Source of the DNA: Candidatus Nitrosopumilus sp.
Lineage (GTDB): Archaea > Thermoproteota > Nitrososphaeria > Nitrososphaerales > Nitrososphaeraceae
Length of the DNA: 40,164 bases
Direction: 5' to 3'
Assembly: GCA_013694585.1 (NCBI GenBank)
Contig: JACDCB010000003.1
Location: forward strand, 1-40,164
Below are positions 31,593 through 39,981 of the stretch, one piece after another. Both the position numbers and the translations under genes were made by a program. A model generated the notes under the pieces. That model had not been told where the DNA came from and did no database searches. It saw only the letters and a program-made list of their open reading frames with translations. How positions within the stretch are numbered: the stretch's first letter is position 1; every line of letters starts with the position of its first letter.

Positions 31593-31715
31593 TTATCTTG
31601 CCTTTCTGGCCATTGATGCTAATGCATAAATAAGTCCAATCCCTAAACCAACTGCTAACGGTACCCAAACTCCAAAAGCTTCAGGAGCTATCACAATTTG
31701 TAAGAATGACAACAT
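31593..31715 (-). CDS. 40-aa single-pass membrane protein (overlooked small gene)
   Basis: ATG 31715 to TAA 31593-31595 encodes 40 residues: a short amphipathic start (MLSFLQIVIAPEAFG), a membrane helix with GxGxG spacing (VWVPLAVGLGIGLIYALAS), and a basic end (MARKAR). The positive end should face the cytoplasm. A TATATAA box (31738-31744) lies 26 bases upstream on the right strand, and a T-run follows the stop. A promoter at canonical spacing, a complete frame and a terminator together argue for a real gene in an otherwise unexplained gap between nep1 and rpl44e. It looks like a small accessory subunit of a membrane complex; the partner is unknown. Confidence 0.7.
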   Translation of the reverse strand: MLSFLQIVIAPEAFGVWVPLAVGLGIGLIYALASMARKAR

Positions 31716-31737
31716 TGAGGGTTATAGATCATGGATG

Positions 31738-31744
31738 TATATAA
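31738..31744 (-). promoter_or_regulatory. TATA box for the 40-aa membrane protein
   Basis: TTATATA on the minus strand, centred 26 bases before ATG 31715. Confidence 0.55.
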
Positions 31745-31891
31745 GGTTTGTATTGTATAATTTTTATCTTTAATATAACATTATTTTATAAAAAACAATC
31801 GTTGTACTATATTATTCTATTTTTGTATATCAATATAATATTTTTTATATTCTGACAAAATAATGAATTTTTAGGGACTAAGTATATTTAC

Positions 31892-31897
31892 TTTAAA
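31892..31897 (+). promoter_or_regulatory. TATA-like box TTTAAA for rpl44e
   Basis: Centred 28 bases before ATG 31923, leaderless spacing; it likely drives rpl44e-rps27e. Confidence 0.55.
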
Positions 31898-31922
31898 TTA
31901 CCCTATTGAACTGATTTTATAT

Positions 31923-32201
31923 ATGAAGATGCAGAAAGAGCTGCGCAAATTTTGTCCGAAATGTAAAACTCATACTACTCAAGCTGTTTCTACTTATAAA
32001 AAGGGTAAAGATAGAAAGGGCGCTCAGGGTGCCAGGCGCCACGCAGAAGATAAAAAAGGCTATGGTGGTCAAAAATTCCCTGAATTAAAAAGGACTGCTA
32101 AAACCACTAAAAAAGTAACCCTGAAATATACTTGCAAAACTTGCCAAAGAAAGACGATGAAACAAGGAATGCGAATTAGGAAATTGGAGATCCAAGCTTA
32201 G
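31923..32201 (+). CDS. rpl44e: Ribosomal protein L44e
   Basis: 92 residues, the usual length. The zinc ribbon is split as CPKC (KFCPKCKTHTT) and CKTC (LKYTCKTCQRKT), and the centre carries the highly basic GARRHAEDKKGYGGQKFPE stretch typical of L44e near the E site of the large subunit. The reading frame is complete and unremarkable. It is followed by rps27e nine bases later. Confidence 0.96.
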   Translation: MKMQKELRKFCPKCKTHTTQAVSTYKKGKDRKGAQGARRHAEDKKGYGGQKFPELKRTAKTTKKVTLKYTCKTCQRKTMKQGMRIRKLEIQA

Positions 32202-32210
32202 TTGGAGTGA

Positions 32211-32414
32211 ATGATTGTGAAAAAACATAATATTATGATCCCAAAACCTAATAGTAACTTTGTAAAAGTTGAATGTGATTCATGTAAAAATATTAAAGTC
32301 TTGTATACTTATAGCACAAAACCTATATCATGTCCATCTTGTAATGCTGAACTTTTGGTGAATACCGGTGGCCAGGCTAAAATATTGGGCAATATCTTGG
32401 AAACTTTGGATTAA
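32211..32414 (+). CDS. rps27e: Ribosomal protein S27e
   Basis: 67 residues. Zinc ribbon with CDSC and CPSC (VKVECDSCKNIKVLYTY; ISCPSCNAELLVNTGG), then the conserved GGQAKILG end. ATG 32211 has GGAG four bases upstream, a Shine-Dalgarno-like site as expected for the second gene of an operon. It converges with the CobY gene, with the ends overlapping by four bases. Confidence 0.95.
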   Translation: MIVKKHNIMIPKPNSNFVKVECDSCKNIKVLYTYSTKPISCPSCNAELLVNTGGQAKILGNILETLD

Positions 32415-33112
32415 TCATTTCTTACTGATTTCAAATTCTGCAATCCAATAAATTTTTCTGCTTTTTTCAAGTCGCCAATCGTGTTTATATTATAAACTAA
32501 TTCCAGATTATTCATAATCATTGGTACTTCTCTGATCTGGTCTACATGCTCCAATCCGGCAATAGTATGAAAATCTAATATCGAAATCCCAGTATAACAA
32601 TAATCAATTTTACTAATTTCTGTTACAAAAGTTGAGGGAACGAAATTGTTCTGAATAAACATTTTTTTGTCTACAACTATAGCGATACTGGGACTACTCT
32701 GATTCAAATCTGTAATTTCGTCTAAGGTTTTAGATGATATCAAGGGTAGATCAGTAGGTAAAAACAAAATTTTATTGGTAACGAAATCTTGAGTTCCATC
32801 TTTTCCTCTGTTTTCTTTACCTTTGAAGAATTGGAGTACAACTAGGTAATCATTTGAAAATCCGCTGCCAGTAGTCTCTATCAGTGTTATATCATTAAAG
32901 TATCTGCTTTTTAGGAACTCTTTGGTTTTTACTGTATTCTTACTCACTGCAGCATACATCTTAAAGTTCTTTTTTGAATTCTGTATTGCCTCTATCATAT
33001 ATTCGATAAGTGATTTATTCTTCAATTCTAAGAGGGGTTTTTCTACTTTGGCTATGGAATTTGTATTCAGTCTACTTCCTTTTCCTCCACACATCAGAAC
33101 ACAATTAATCAT
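32411..33112 (-). CDS. cobY: GTP:adenosylcobinamide-phosphate guanylyltransferase (CobY-like)
   Basis: 233 residues from ATG 33112, where the nucleotidyltransferase motif begins (INCVLMCGGKGSRL); the frame is open from 33151 but those 13 residues precede the family start. Further features: AKVEKPLLELKNKSLIEYMI, FLPTDLPLISS (metal-binding D) and SIAIVVDKK. The fold is that of MobA/GlmU-type transferases. CobY activates adenosylcobinamide phosphate with GTP in the archaeal cobalamin route. The cobalamin context with CobS and CbiB supports the call; length slightly above the usual. Confidence 0.82.
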   Translation of the reverse strand: MINCVLMCGGKGSRLNTNSIAKVEKPLLELKNKSLIEYMIEAIQNSKKNFKMYAAVSKNTVKTKEFLKSRYFNDITLIETTGSGFSNDYLVVLQFFKGKENRGKDGTQDFVTNKILFLPTDLPLISSKTLDEITDLNQSSPSIAIVVDKKMFIQNNFVPSTFVTEISKIDYCYTGISILDFHTIAGLEHVDQIREVPMIMNNLELVYNINTIGDLKKAEKFIGLQNLKSVRND

Positions 33113-33226
33113 ATTTCTCTTCTTGTCAATTTGATTTTGTAAATTTGGCAACTAATTAAATTTGCTCCCTAATTATGACACTCTTTAATTATTCTCCTAG
33201 TTAATTTTACTATTCTTACCTAATTA

Positions 33227-33433
33227 CTATTTGTTCAAATCGACAATTAATTTCATTTTTAGTTTCGTTAAATTTCCTTTATGTATGCCCAGATTCGGTA
33301 GATTATAGTTGATTTGAATATTACTCAGACTATATGCTGTCCTTGCATTAAAGTCAATAAAATACCTATTGGCTAGTTTCCTTCTTCTATTTCCTATTCT
33401 GCATGTAAATTGCTCTTTACAAAAAAATTGAAA
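33227..33433 (-). other. Startless open frame in the cobS-cobY gap
   Basis: In the same frame as cobS, right after its tandem TAA TAA, 68 codons are open to TAG 33227-33229. The translation is protein-like (CKEQFTCRIGNRRRKLANR, YFIDFNARTAYSLSNIQINY) but has no ATG, GTG or TTG near its beginning. It may be a remnant, a gene with a frameshifted start, or chance. The rest of the 33113-33436 gap shows nothing else. Confidence 0.3.
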
Positions 33434-33436
33434 TTA

Positions 33437-34180
33437 TTATGATAGAGATAAGAGTGAACAAAGCCTTACTATTTCGTTTGTTGCCCCCATTACATCTCCT
33501 GTAATTCCTCCAAAGTTCTTCTTTGAAATATATATGACTACTAAACAACAAATAATTCCTACAATAAATATCTGTAATCCAATCACACTCATATTGGAAA
33601 TTAAAAGTATCAATATTATAGTAATGATTGTTGCAATGGCCATTTTCTTTTTTGATTTCATGTTTTTTGTAAACAATGAACTATATCCATCCCAAGCTGA
33701 CTCACAATAATGCGATTGCAATACCATTGAATATTTCGACATGATTTCGGAGAGAATTATTGCAATCATTAATCTCTCCAAACTTGTGATTGAAGAAATT
33801 GCTATTACCATTCCAATAAAATATCCCGAAACCGCGACAGTTCCCGCCGATCCAATTCTTGGGTCATGCATTACCTTGTATTTCTTATCTTTGTTGCCTC
33901 TTACCATAATACCGTCGGCAAAATCTGCGAGGGCGTCAGTATGATGTATGCCTGTTAGGATTATCAGAAAAATTGTTACTATGAATGCCGATACAAACTG
34001 ATTAAAGAAATAAAAGGATATTAATACTACCGGTAGAGTCAAAAGTCCTATTAATAATCCAATAAAAGGGAACAAAAACATGCTTTTTGAGATATTTTCT
34101 AAACCATCGCCCTTACTTAATTTTCCAATCGGTATTATTGTTAAAAATGATATAATTTCTAAGATGTTCTTAAATACCAA
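33437..34180 (-). CDS. cobS: Adenosylcobinamide-GDP ribazoletransferase (cobalamin synthase)
   Basis: 247 residues, membrane-bound; joins the lower ligand nucleoside to adenosylcobinamide-GDP. The first part FLTIIPIGK is typical, then GIHHTDALADFADGIMVRG (metal-binding D residues) and KVMHDPRIGSAGTVAV, followed by five or six hydrophobic helices and GGITGDVMGATNEIVRL near the end. It starts 11 bases inside the end of cbiB. No lower-ligand activation gene (CobT) is in the window. Confidence 0.95.
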   Translation of the reverse strand: MVFKNILEIISFLTIIPIGKLSKGDGLENISKSMFLFPFIGLLIGLLTLPVVLISFYFFNQFVSAFIVTIFLIILTGIHHTDALADFADGIMVRGNKDKKYKVMHDPRIGSAGTVAVSGYFIGMVIAISSITSLERLMIAIILSEIMSKYSMVLQSHYCESAWDGYSSLFTKNMKSKKKMAIATIITIILILLISNMSVIGLQIFIVGIICCLVVIYISKKNFGGITGDVMGATNEIVRLCSLLSLS

Positions 34181-35180
34181 ATAATATTGTCCACCAATTA
34201 AAATAGTTCAAAATTATAATAACAGGAATTAGAAAACTGATCATAAATATCAATGTCGCTATCTTGGTTATTTTTAAGGATGTTTTGCATTTTTGGCTAG
34301 TGAGTTGTTCTTTCATATCTCCTAACTTATAATGATCAATTTTCTCTAAACGAATATTTAATCCTCCAGCCATAATTGACATTGGTATACCTGCATTGAA
34401 ACTTTCCGTATTTTTGTAGTCTCTTTTAAATATTTTTATTGCATTTTTCCAATCTTGCCCGCAAACCATGATGGAGGCAATCAAAAAAACTGATGATAGT
34501 CGTGCAGGTATGGCATTTAAGATGGTATCAAGTTTAGCTGACATCCATCCCAATTTATTATAGTAGTCATCCTTGTAAGCTATCATGGAATCTAATGTGT
34601 TTATGGTTCTATACATCATAGAACCTGGAATATTTAGAAACCCGTAATAGAATAGTGGCGAGAGTATACCATCGACAAAGCTTTCTGCTACACATTCGAT
34701 ACAAGCTGATAGAATTCGGGACTCTGATAGATTTCGTGTGTCTCTGCTGACAATTTTTGATAAATTTGTACGGGCTTTATTTAAATCGTTTTTGTCCAAT
34801 TCCACTAGGATTTCTCTGATATGGTTATCCATAGCTCTTATTGAAAATGTTGTTTTTAAGATTGCCGACGATACTATGACAAAAAAAATTGTGCCTAACA
34901 AATAAAATGATTGCGTACTAACATAATAAACTACTACACCAACCATGACGGTTAATCCTGATGCTAGTATCGATCCCATCACCTTTTCAAAAGTTTCTTT
35001 TCCTTTTCCTTTTCCTTTTCTATATCGAGAAGCATTCTTTATTATCTTCGTAAAGAATTTTATGATTCTGCCAATCATTACGACAGGATGCATCCTATTT
35101 GGCGGTTCGCCTATGGTGATGTCTATTAGAGTTGCAATAAATAAGATTGATATGATTTCTATCACGGGTTCAAGTGGCAT
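34170..35180 (-). CDS. cbiB: Adenosylcobinamide-phosphate synthase
   Basis: 336 residues, multi-pass membrane protein that attaches aminopropanol phosphate to cobyric acid. Motifs: LIDITIGEPPNRMHPVVMIG, IVSRDTRNLSESRILSACIE, ESFVDGILSPLFYYG, INTLDSMIAYKDDYYNKLG and FNAGIPMSIMAGGLNIRLEK. Length is normal. A TTTTCC repeat (34998-35020) encodes a Gly/Lys-alternating stretch in the first loop (RKGKGKGKE), probably a slippage product. Overlaps cobS. Confidence 0.95.
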   Translation of the reverse strand: MPLEPVIEIISILFIATLIDITIGEPPNRMHPVVMIGRIIKFFTKIIKNASRYRKGKGKGKETFEKVMGSILASGLTVMVGVVVYYVSTQSFYLLGTIFFVIVSSAILKTTFSIRAMDNHIREILVELDKNDLNKARTNLSKIVSRDTRNLSESRILSACIECVAESFVDGILSPLFYYGFLNIPGSMMYRTINTLDSMIAYKDDYYNKLGWMSAKLDTILNAIPARLSSVFLIASIMVCGQDWKNAIKIFKRDYKNTESFNAGIPMSIMAGGLNIRLEKIDHYKLGDMKEQLTSQKCKTSLKITKIATLIFMISFLIPVIIILNYFNWWTILFGI

Positions 35181-35192
35181 GTTTTGATTTTT

Positions 35193-36122
35193 TCATCCAA
35201 TTATTTTTTTTAGGACATAATCCATATTGATTGATGATTCTACTTTTTCTGCAAACCTACTGATCTCTGCGTCTAAAGCTGACTGATCTGTCGCTTTTTG
35301 ATTATCATCTATGTTGTCATTTTTGTAGATTGATCGAGCATATGTTTTCTTGTTTTCCTTCTGACTCTGTTTTATTTCATTGTTGCTATTATCTGTGTCC
35401 AGAGAGTCCTCTTTTGGTATATTGTGATCTATTTTAGGAATGATACCTAAAATTGGTTTTTCTATTTTTGATTCGACTTTTTTTATTGCGGGGAATAGTA
35501 TTGCATTATCTCCACGAAATTTGTTAATTAGAATTCCTTTTACTAATCGTTGATGCGATGGTCTTAATAACATCATTGTTCCTAATATGCTGGCGAAACA
35601 TCCTCCACGCTCAATATCTGAAACCAGGATTACTGGTGCATTTACTTTGGCTGCAAAAATCATATTGGCGATATCGTATTTTTGTATATTTATCTCAGCA
35701 GGTGAGCCTGCTCCTTCTAATATTATTATTTCGTATTTCTTTCTTAATTCTCTGAAAGCGTCTAAAGCTATTCTCAAACCTTTATTGAGAACAAAATCTG
35801 AATAGTAATCCTTGGCTTCCATGACCGACAAAAATTCACCGTTTGTATATATTCTGCTTTTGCTGTTACCTATGGGCTTTAATAATATTGGATTCATATT
35901 GCAGTCAGGAATTGCTCTACTTGCCATTGCCTGAATTGCTTGAGCATTTGCTATCACTTTATCTGTGTTTTTTATTTTATATGTAAATGAAGACATGTTT
36001 TGGGACTTGAATGGTGCAACTTTGAATCCTTTGTTGGTCAAAATTCTGCATAGTGCAGTAACGAGCATGCTTTTGCCAGCTCCCGAAGACGTCCCTTGAA
36101 TCATTAAAAGTTTTGATTTCAA
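35193..36122 (-). CDS. cobQ: Cobyric acid synthase lacking the glutaminase domain
   Basis: 309 residues; usual CobQ/CbiP is about 480-510. The N-terminal ATP-dependent amidating domain is intact: P-loop IQGTSSGAGKS (7-18), APFKSQNMSSF, PILLKPIGNSKS, VILEGAGSPAEIN-like ILEGAGSPAEIN and DIERGGCFASI. After PKEDSL (236-241), where the class I glutamine amidotransferase normally follows, there is instead a 42-residue polar linker. The protein ends with ISRFAEKVESSINMDYVL, which resembles the tail found after the GATase in full-length CobQ. So the glutaminase, with its Cys-His-Glu triad, is absent while both flanks remain. The ammonia source would have to be free NH3 or a separate subunit. Stop overlaps nothing; start ATGA-overlaps the upstream gene. 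Confidence 0.88.
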   Translation of the reverse strand: MKSKLLMIQGTSSGAGKSMLVTALCRILTNKGFKVAPFKSQNMSSFTYKIKNTDKVIANAQAIQAMASRAIPDCNMNPILLKPIGNSKSRIYTNGEFLSVMEAKDYYSDFVLNKGLRIALDAFRELRKKYEIIILEGAGSPAEINIQKYDIANMIFAAKVNAPVILVSDIERGGCFASILGTMMLLRPSHQRLVKGILINKFRGDNAILFPAIKKVESKIEKPILGIIPKIDHNIPKEDSLDTDNSNNEIKQSQKENKKTYARSIYKNDNIDDNQKATDQSALDAEISRFAEKVESSINMDYVLKKIIG

Positions 36123-37210
36123 AATGCTTCTTCCAATGATTTTAAAAGGACATTATTCTCTTTTGGAGTCTTGATGGCTACTCTAATAAATTTGTCATTC
36201 ATACCTGTGAAACTCTTGCAGTCTCTTACGAGGATTCTGTTCTTTATTAATAACTCGCTGGTCAGGTCTGTGGATGTTTTCTCATTTAGTATCTCAATCA
36301 AGTAAAAATTGACATCACTTGAGATTGCCCTTATTTTCCTGTTTTTTTCAAGTAATTTGAATACTCTTTTCTTTTCCGAAATGTTGTTTTTCCTTGCGGC
36401 TTTAATGTGAGATTTGTCTTTTAGCGCTTCTATGGCTGCTACCTGGGCTAATCCGTTTACGTTCCAGCTAATCAAATTGTTGTTTAATTTTTGAATATTC
36501 TCTTTGGTCGATAGCGCGTAACCTACTCTCAGACCTGCTAGGCCGAATGTTTTTGTAAGCGATCGTAATATCACCAAATTATTGGAATCTTTTATTAGAT
36601 TAATAAAATAGTTATTGTCCTTTTCCTTTCTAATATCGGTAAATTCAATGTAGGATTCATCTAGGAGGATTGGGATCTTTTTGTCAATTTTTTCTATTAC
36701 TTGTAATATTTCTTTTCTGAAAAACTTTCCTGTAGGGTTATTTGGATTGCATAAGAATACCGACCCTATTTCATTGTCTGGATTATTTGCTAGCTTTGTA
36801 ATAGTATCTGAATCAATTTGAAAGTTATTGTCAGAAAGGGGTACATATACCAATTTTGATTTCATGCGTTTTGCAGCAAGTTCATATTCACAAAAGGTGG
36901 GTGTTGGGATCAGTGTTTTTTTTCGCGTAAAGGCAGCGGCGAAATAATGTATTAATTCTGTGGCACCATTTCCCGTTATTAAATTCTCATTTATGTCAAG
37001 GTCAAATTCACAATTAATATACTCTATTATCTTTTTTTTTACTTCAGTGCATTTTGGATCAGGATAGATATACGCTAGTTTGATGTTGGATCTTAATTTT
37101 TCAAAAACTTTCTTGGAAATTCCAAGAGGATTTATGTTCGAACTAAAATCTATTCTTATATTATTTTGACTATTTACAGAATAGATTCCACCATGATGAC
37201 AATGTTGCAA
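36119..37210 (-). CDS. cobD: PLP-dependent threonine-phosphate decarboxylase (CobD-like)
   Basis: 363 residues of the aspartate-aminotransferase fold. It begins with CHHGGIYS and FSSNINPLGISKKV, the hallmark opening of CobD/CobC rather than histidinol-phosphate aminotransferase. Further motifs: LITGNGATELIHYF, VFLCNPNNPTGKFF, ILLDESYIEF, and the PLP lysine in RSLTKTFGLAGLRVGYA. It makes aminopropanol phosphate for CbiB from threonine phosphate. It is the first gene of the cobalamin cluster and overlaps cobQ by four bases. The HisC activity alternative is less likely in this context. Confidence 0.88.
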   Translation of the reverse strand: MQHCHHGGIYSVNSQNNIRIDFSSNINPLGISKKVFEKLRSNIKLAYIYPDPKCTEVKKKIIEYINCEFDLDINENLITGNGATELIHYFAAAFTRKKTLIPTPTFCEYELAAKRMKSKLVYVPLSDNNFQIDSDTITKLANNPDNEIGSVFLCNPNNPTGKFFRKEILQVIEKIDKKIPILLDESYIEFTDIRKEKDNNYFINLIKDSNNLVILRSLTKTFGLAGLRVGYALSTKENIQKLNNNLISWNVNGLAQVAAIEALKDKSHIKAARKNNISEKKRVFKLLEKNRKIRAISSDVNFYLIEILNEKTSTDLTSELLIKNRILVRDCKSFTGMNDKFIRVAIKTPKENNVLLKSLEEAF

Positions 37211-37301
37211 AGTCGTATCAATCAGATGATTTCTTATCTTCTTTTTTAGTATAACAAGATCTTTTTCACTTATTGTATAATAATTTTAGTTTTTTTTACG
37301 C

Positions 37302-37307
37302 TTTAAA
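37302..37307 (+). promoter_or_regulatory. TATA-like box TTTAAA for asd
   Basis: Centred about 22 bases before ATG 37327 and inside the longer frame that opens at 37273. Confidence 0.45.
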
Positions 37308-37326
37308 AACGATTATTAATTGTTTT

Positions 37327-38427
37327 ATGTCTAACCCTTTCAATATGTTAAAAGTAGCGTTAATCGGTTCAACTGGCGCAGTTGGTCAAGAATTTGTGGT
37401 TGCACTTGACAAACATCCTTGGTTTAATTTAACTCATATTGTCTCTTCTGAAAGATCTGCTGGTAAAAAATATATCGATGCAATTAGAGATCCTCAGTCG
37501 GGTATACTTAAGTGGCATAATCGAGAACAAGTCCCAGAATACGTTAGAGATAAGATCGTATCTAAAATTGACGACATAAATCCAAAGGAGTTTGACTTGA
37601 TTTTTACTGCTTTGGAATCTGATGACGCACAAATAATCGAACCAAAATTAGCTGCCCATGTTCCTGTTATTAGTACAGCTGCTGCTTTCAGATATGAAAA
37701 CGATGTTCCAATTTTGATACCGGGAATTAATGATGAACATACTGATCTTTTAAAAAAACAGCAGGAGGAGCGTCAATGGAACGGCTTTATTGCACCATTG
37801 CCTAATTGTACTACTACTGGGCTCGCTATTACTCTAAAGCCATTGATTGAGAGCTTTGGAGTGAAAAGTGTCTTTATGACCTCAATGCAAGCATTGTCTG
37901 GAGCAGGTAGGTCTCCTGGTGTTATTGCTTTGGATATACTAGACAACGTCATTCCATACATTCCTAAAGAGGAAGAAAAAGTTCAAATAGAAACCAAAAA
38001 AATATTGGGCAGATATGATAGGGAGTCTAAAGAAATTTCTGTTAACGATGTAAAGGTCAGTTGCACCTGTACTAGGGTACCAGTGTCTGATGGTCATACC
38101 GAGGTAGTCTTTGTGGAGACAATTGAAAATGCAGACCCCTCGTCAGTTAAAAAGAAAATGATGGAATTTTCTGACAATGTGTCCATAAAGAATCTTCCTA
38201 CTGCTCCACGAGATTATATTGTTGTCAATGATGATCCAACGAGACCTCAGCCACGAGTAGACAGAGAAATCAACGACGGTATGACTACAGTGGTTGGTAG
38301 ATTGAGAAAGGATTCCGTTTTTGACAATGGTATAAAGTATGTTCTACTGACTCACAATGAAAAAATGGGTTCGGCGAAAGGAGCAGTATTACTAGCTGAG
38401 TTGTTCAAAACAAAAAAAATTATATAA
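37327..38427 (+). CDS. asd: Aspartate-semialdehyde dehydrogenase
   Basis: 366 residues from ATG 37327; the frame begins at 37273 but the first 18 residues contain the TATA box region. It reduces aspartyl phosphate to the semialdehyde for lysine, threonine and methionine, and threonine also feeds the neighbouring cobalamin genes. Motifs: LKVALIGSTGAVGQEFV (NADP), catalytic C161 in LPNCTTTGLAI, ALSGAGRSPGV, CTCTRVPVSDGHTEVV with the catalytic His, and VGRLRKDSVFDNGIKYVLL near the end. This matches the archaeal/fungal ASADH subtype. A T8 run follows the stop. Confidence 0.95.
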   Translation: MSNPFNMLKVALIGSTGAVGQEFVVALDKHPWFNLTHIVSSERSAGKKYIDAIRDPQSGILKWHNREQVPEYVRDKIVSKIDDINPKEFDLIFTALESDDAQIIEPKLAAHVPVISTAAAFRYENDVPILIPGINDEHTDLLKKQQEERQWNGFIAPLPNCTTTGLAITLKPLIESFGVKSVFMTSMQALSGAGRSPGVIALDILDNVIPYIPKEEEKVQIETKKILGRYDRESKEISVNDVKVSCTCTRVPVSDGHTEVVFVETIENADPSSVKKKMMEFSDNVSIKNLPTAPRDYIVVNDDPTRPQPRVDREINDGMTTVVGRLRKDSVFDNGIKYVLLTHNEKMGSAKGAVLLAELFKTKKII

Positions 38428-38435
38428 TTTTTTTT
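38428..38435 (+). terminator. T8 run after asd
   Basis: Eight T immediately after the TAA of asd, a typical archaeal intrinsic terminator. Confidence 0.5.
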
Positions 38436-38512
38436 AAAAATAAACAAACTTTATAACAAAAATAAAAATTATACATTTATTAACCACGAAAAAATAGTAT
38501 ATTTTGAAAATT

Positions 38513-38974
38513 ATGGGAAGAATTGACGATCTTGATCTCAAGATATTAAGCGAATTGTCAAAAGATGCAAGTATATCGGTTCCCAGGCTTTCAAAAAAAA
38601 TCAACATTAATTCCTCTGTAGTTTATAGCAGAATCAAGCGACTTGTCAAGAGAGGTTTAATTAAGAAATTTACTATTGTTATAAATGATGAAGCATTAGG
38701 TTTTAATGTTAAAGCACTAACTGGAATTACCATGGATTCTAAATTGAGGGATAATGTACTTGGAGAACTTTTTAAAATTCCCGAGGTCAGAGAAGTAGCT
38801 GAAGTTACTGGAAGATTTGATGTGCTGGTAACCATGACTGCTCGTTCTCTAGATGAAATGCATCAAATCATATCTGAAAAAGTGGGAAGGATCGAAGGGG
38901 TACAGAAAACTGAAACATTTATTGAGATGAGGAAGACTTCACGAGAAATAATATCAAATTCTGTATCTAAATAA
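38513..38974 (+). CDS. Lrp/AsnC-family transcriptional regulator
   Basis: 153 residues from ATG 38513 (a TTG at 38504 would add three residues). N-terminal winged helix: IDDLDLKILSELSKDASISV, then NSSVVYSRIKRLVKRGLIKK. C-terminal RAM ligand-binding domain: LTGITMDSKLRDNVLGEL, VREVAEVTGRFDVLVTMTA and VQKTETFIEMRKT. Such proteins sense amino acids and form octamers. Its place between asd and the heme gene suggests control of amino-acid metabolism, without proof. Confidence 0.92.
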   Translation: MGRIDDLDLKILSELSKDASISVPRLSKKININSSVVYSRIKRLVKRGLIKKFTIVINDEALGFNVKALTGITMDSKLRDNVLGELFKIPEVREVAEVTGRFDVLVTMTARSLDEMHQIISEKVGRIEGVQKTETFIEMRKTSREIISNSVSK

Positions 38975-39039
38975 AAAAAATTCTCTCAAGATATAAATAA
39001 CTATTTTATTTATAATATGGTGGTAGGTTAATAGACTCT

Positions 39040-39930
39040 TTGGTTTTAGAGATTAAGACAGTTGGTAACCAAGTTAAAAATTATTACGAGCTTACAAAAC
39101 CAAAAATTTGGTATCTACTTGTTTTCACAGCTATAGGTGCTGCGGTTTCAGCATCCTGGTTATTTGATGTTCAGGTCAGTTGGATGACGTGGGCTTTATT
39201 GTTCTTTGCAATCGCTGCAGGCTCTGCAGCTGCGGATACTCTTACAGGATATAACGATAGAGATATTGACGCCATAATGGAAAGAACTAAAGGTCGTCCG
39301 ATTCCCTCAGGAAGGATTTCGCCACGTAACGCTTTAATTTTTGGGCTTATTTTAGCAGGAATTTCTCTGGTTTGTTCTTGGTTCATAAACATATGGGCAT
39401 TTGGGTTAATGGCATTTGGCTTGTTTGATAACATCATAGTATACAGCAAATGGCTAAAAAGAACTAGTCAATCTAATATTATATGGGGTGGATTTTCTGG
39501 TGGCGCCCCAGCACTCATTGGCTATATAGCAATAACTTTTCAACATGTAGAAATAGGCATTGTAATGGCTGGACTGGTATTTTTCTGGATTCCCACACAC
39601 ATCTGGAGTTTAGCCTTACACGTAAAAGAGGATTACAAAAAGGCCAATGTTCCAATGCTTCCTGTTGTATCAAGCGAATCTAAATCTGTGAGAATAATAG
39701 CACTAACAACTTTGATGATGGTTGTATTTAGTATACTGCCATTTTTCTTTAATCAATTTGGTTTGATATATCTTTTGACTGCTACCGTATTTGGAATTGT
39801 AATGATATTTTTGTCTGTGTGGTTATTGCTAAGACCAAGTGAAAAAACTTCTTGGTTAGTATTCAAATTTAGCAGTCCATATCTGGCAGCATTATTTATT
39901 GCTTTTATGGTAGATGCGTTCTTTCACTAG
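39040..39930 (+). CDS. ctaB: Protoheme IX farnesyltransferase (heme O synthase)
   Basis: 296 residues, a polytopic UbiA-family prenyltransferase that makes heme O from heme B for terminal oxidases. Motifs: YYELTKPKIWYLLVFTAIGA, the first aspartate motif region YNDRDIDAIMERTKGRPIPS, and the second loop WIPTHIWSLALHVKEDYKKA with SESKSVRII. About eight or nine membrane helices. Start TTG 39040; a T8 run follows at 39942-39949. Consistent with an aerobic heme-copper oxidase in the organism. Confidence 0.94.
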   Translation: MVLEIKTVGNQVKNYYELTKPKIWYLLVFTAIGAAVSASWLFDVQVSWMTWALLFFAIAAGSAAADTLTGYNDRDIDAIMERTKGRPIPSGRISPRNALIFGLILAGISLVCSWFINIWAFGLMAFGLFDNIIVYSKWLKRTSQSNIIWGGFSGGAPALIGYIAITFQHVEIGIVMAGLVFFWIPTHIWSLALHVKEDYKKANVPMLPVVSSESKSVRIIALTTLMMVVFSILPFFFNQFGLIYLLTATVFGIVMIFLSVWLLLRPSEKTSWLVFKFSSPYLAALFIAFMVDAFFH

Positions 39931-39941
39931 ATTACTTTCTC

Positions 39942-39949
39942 TTTTTTTT
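39942..39949 (+). terminator. T8 run after ctaB
   Basis: Eight T eleven bases after the ctaB stop, an archaeal-type terminator. Confidence 0.45.
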
Positions 39950-39981
39950 CTACTCATGACTATTCAACTCTAATTTCTTTC

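Noticed and set aside
34998-35020. TTTTCC repeat as a regulatory element
   Set aside because: It lies within cbiB and encodes a Gly/Lys loop; simple slippage explains it.
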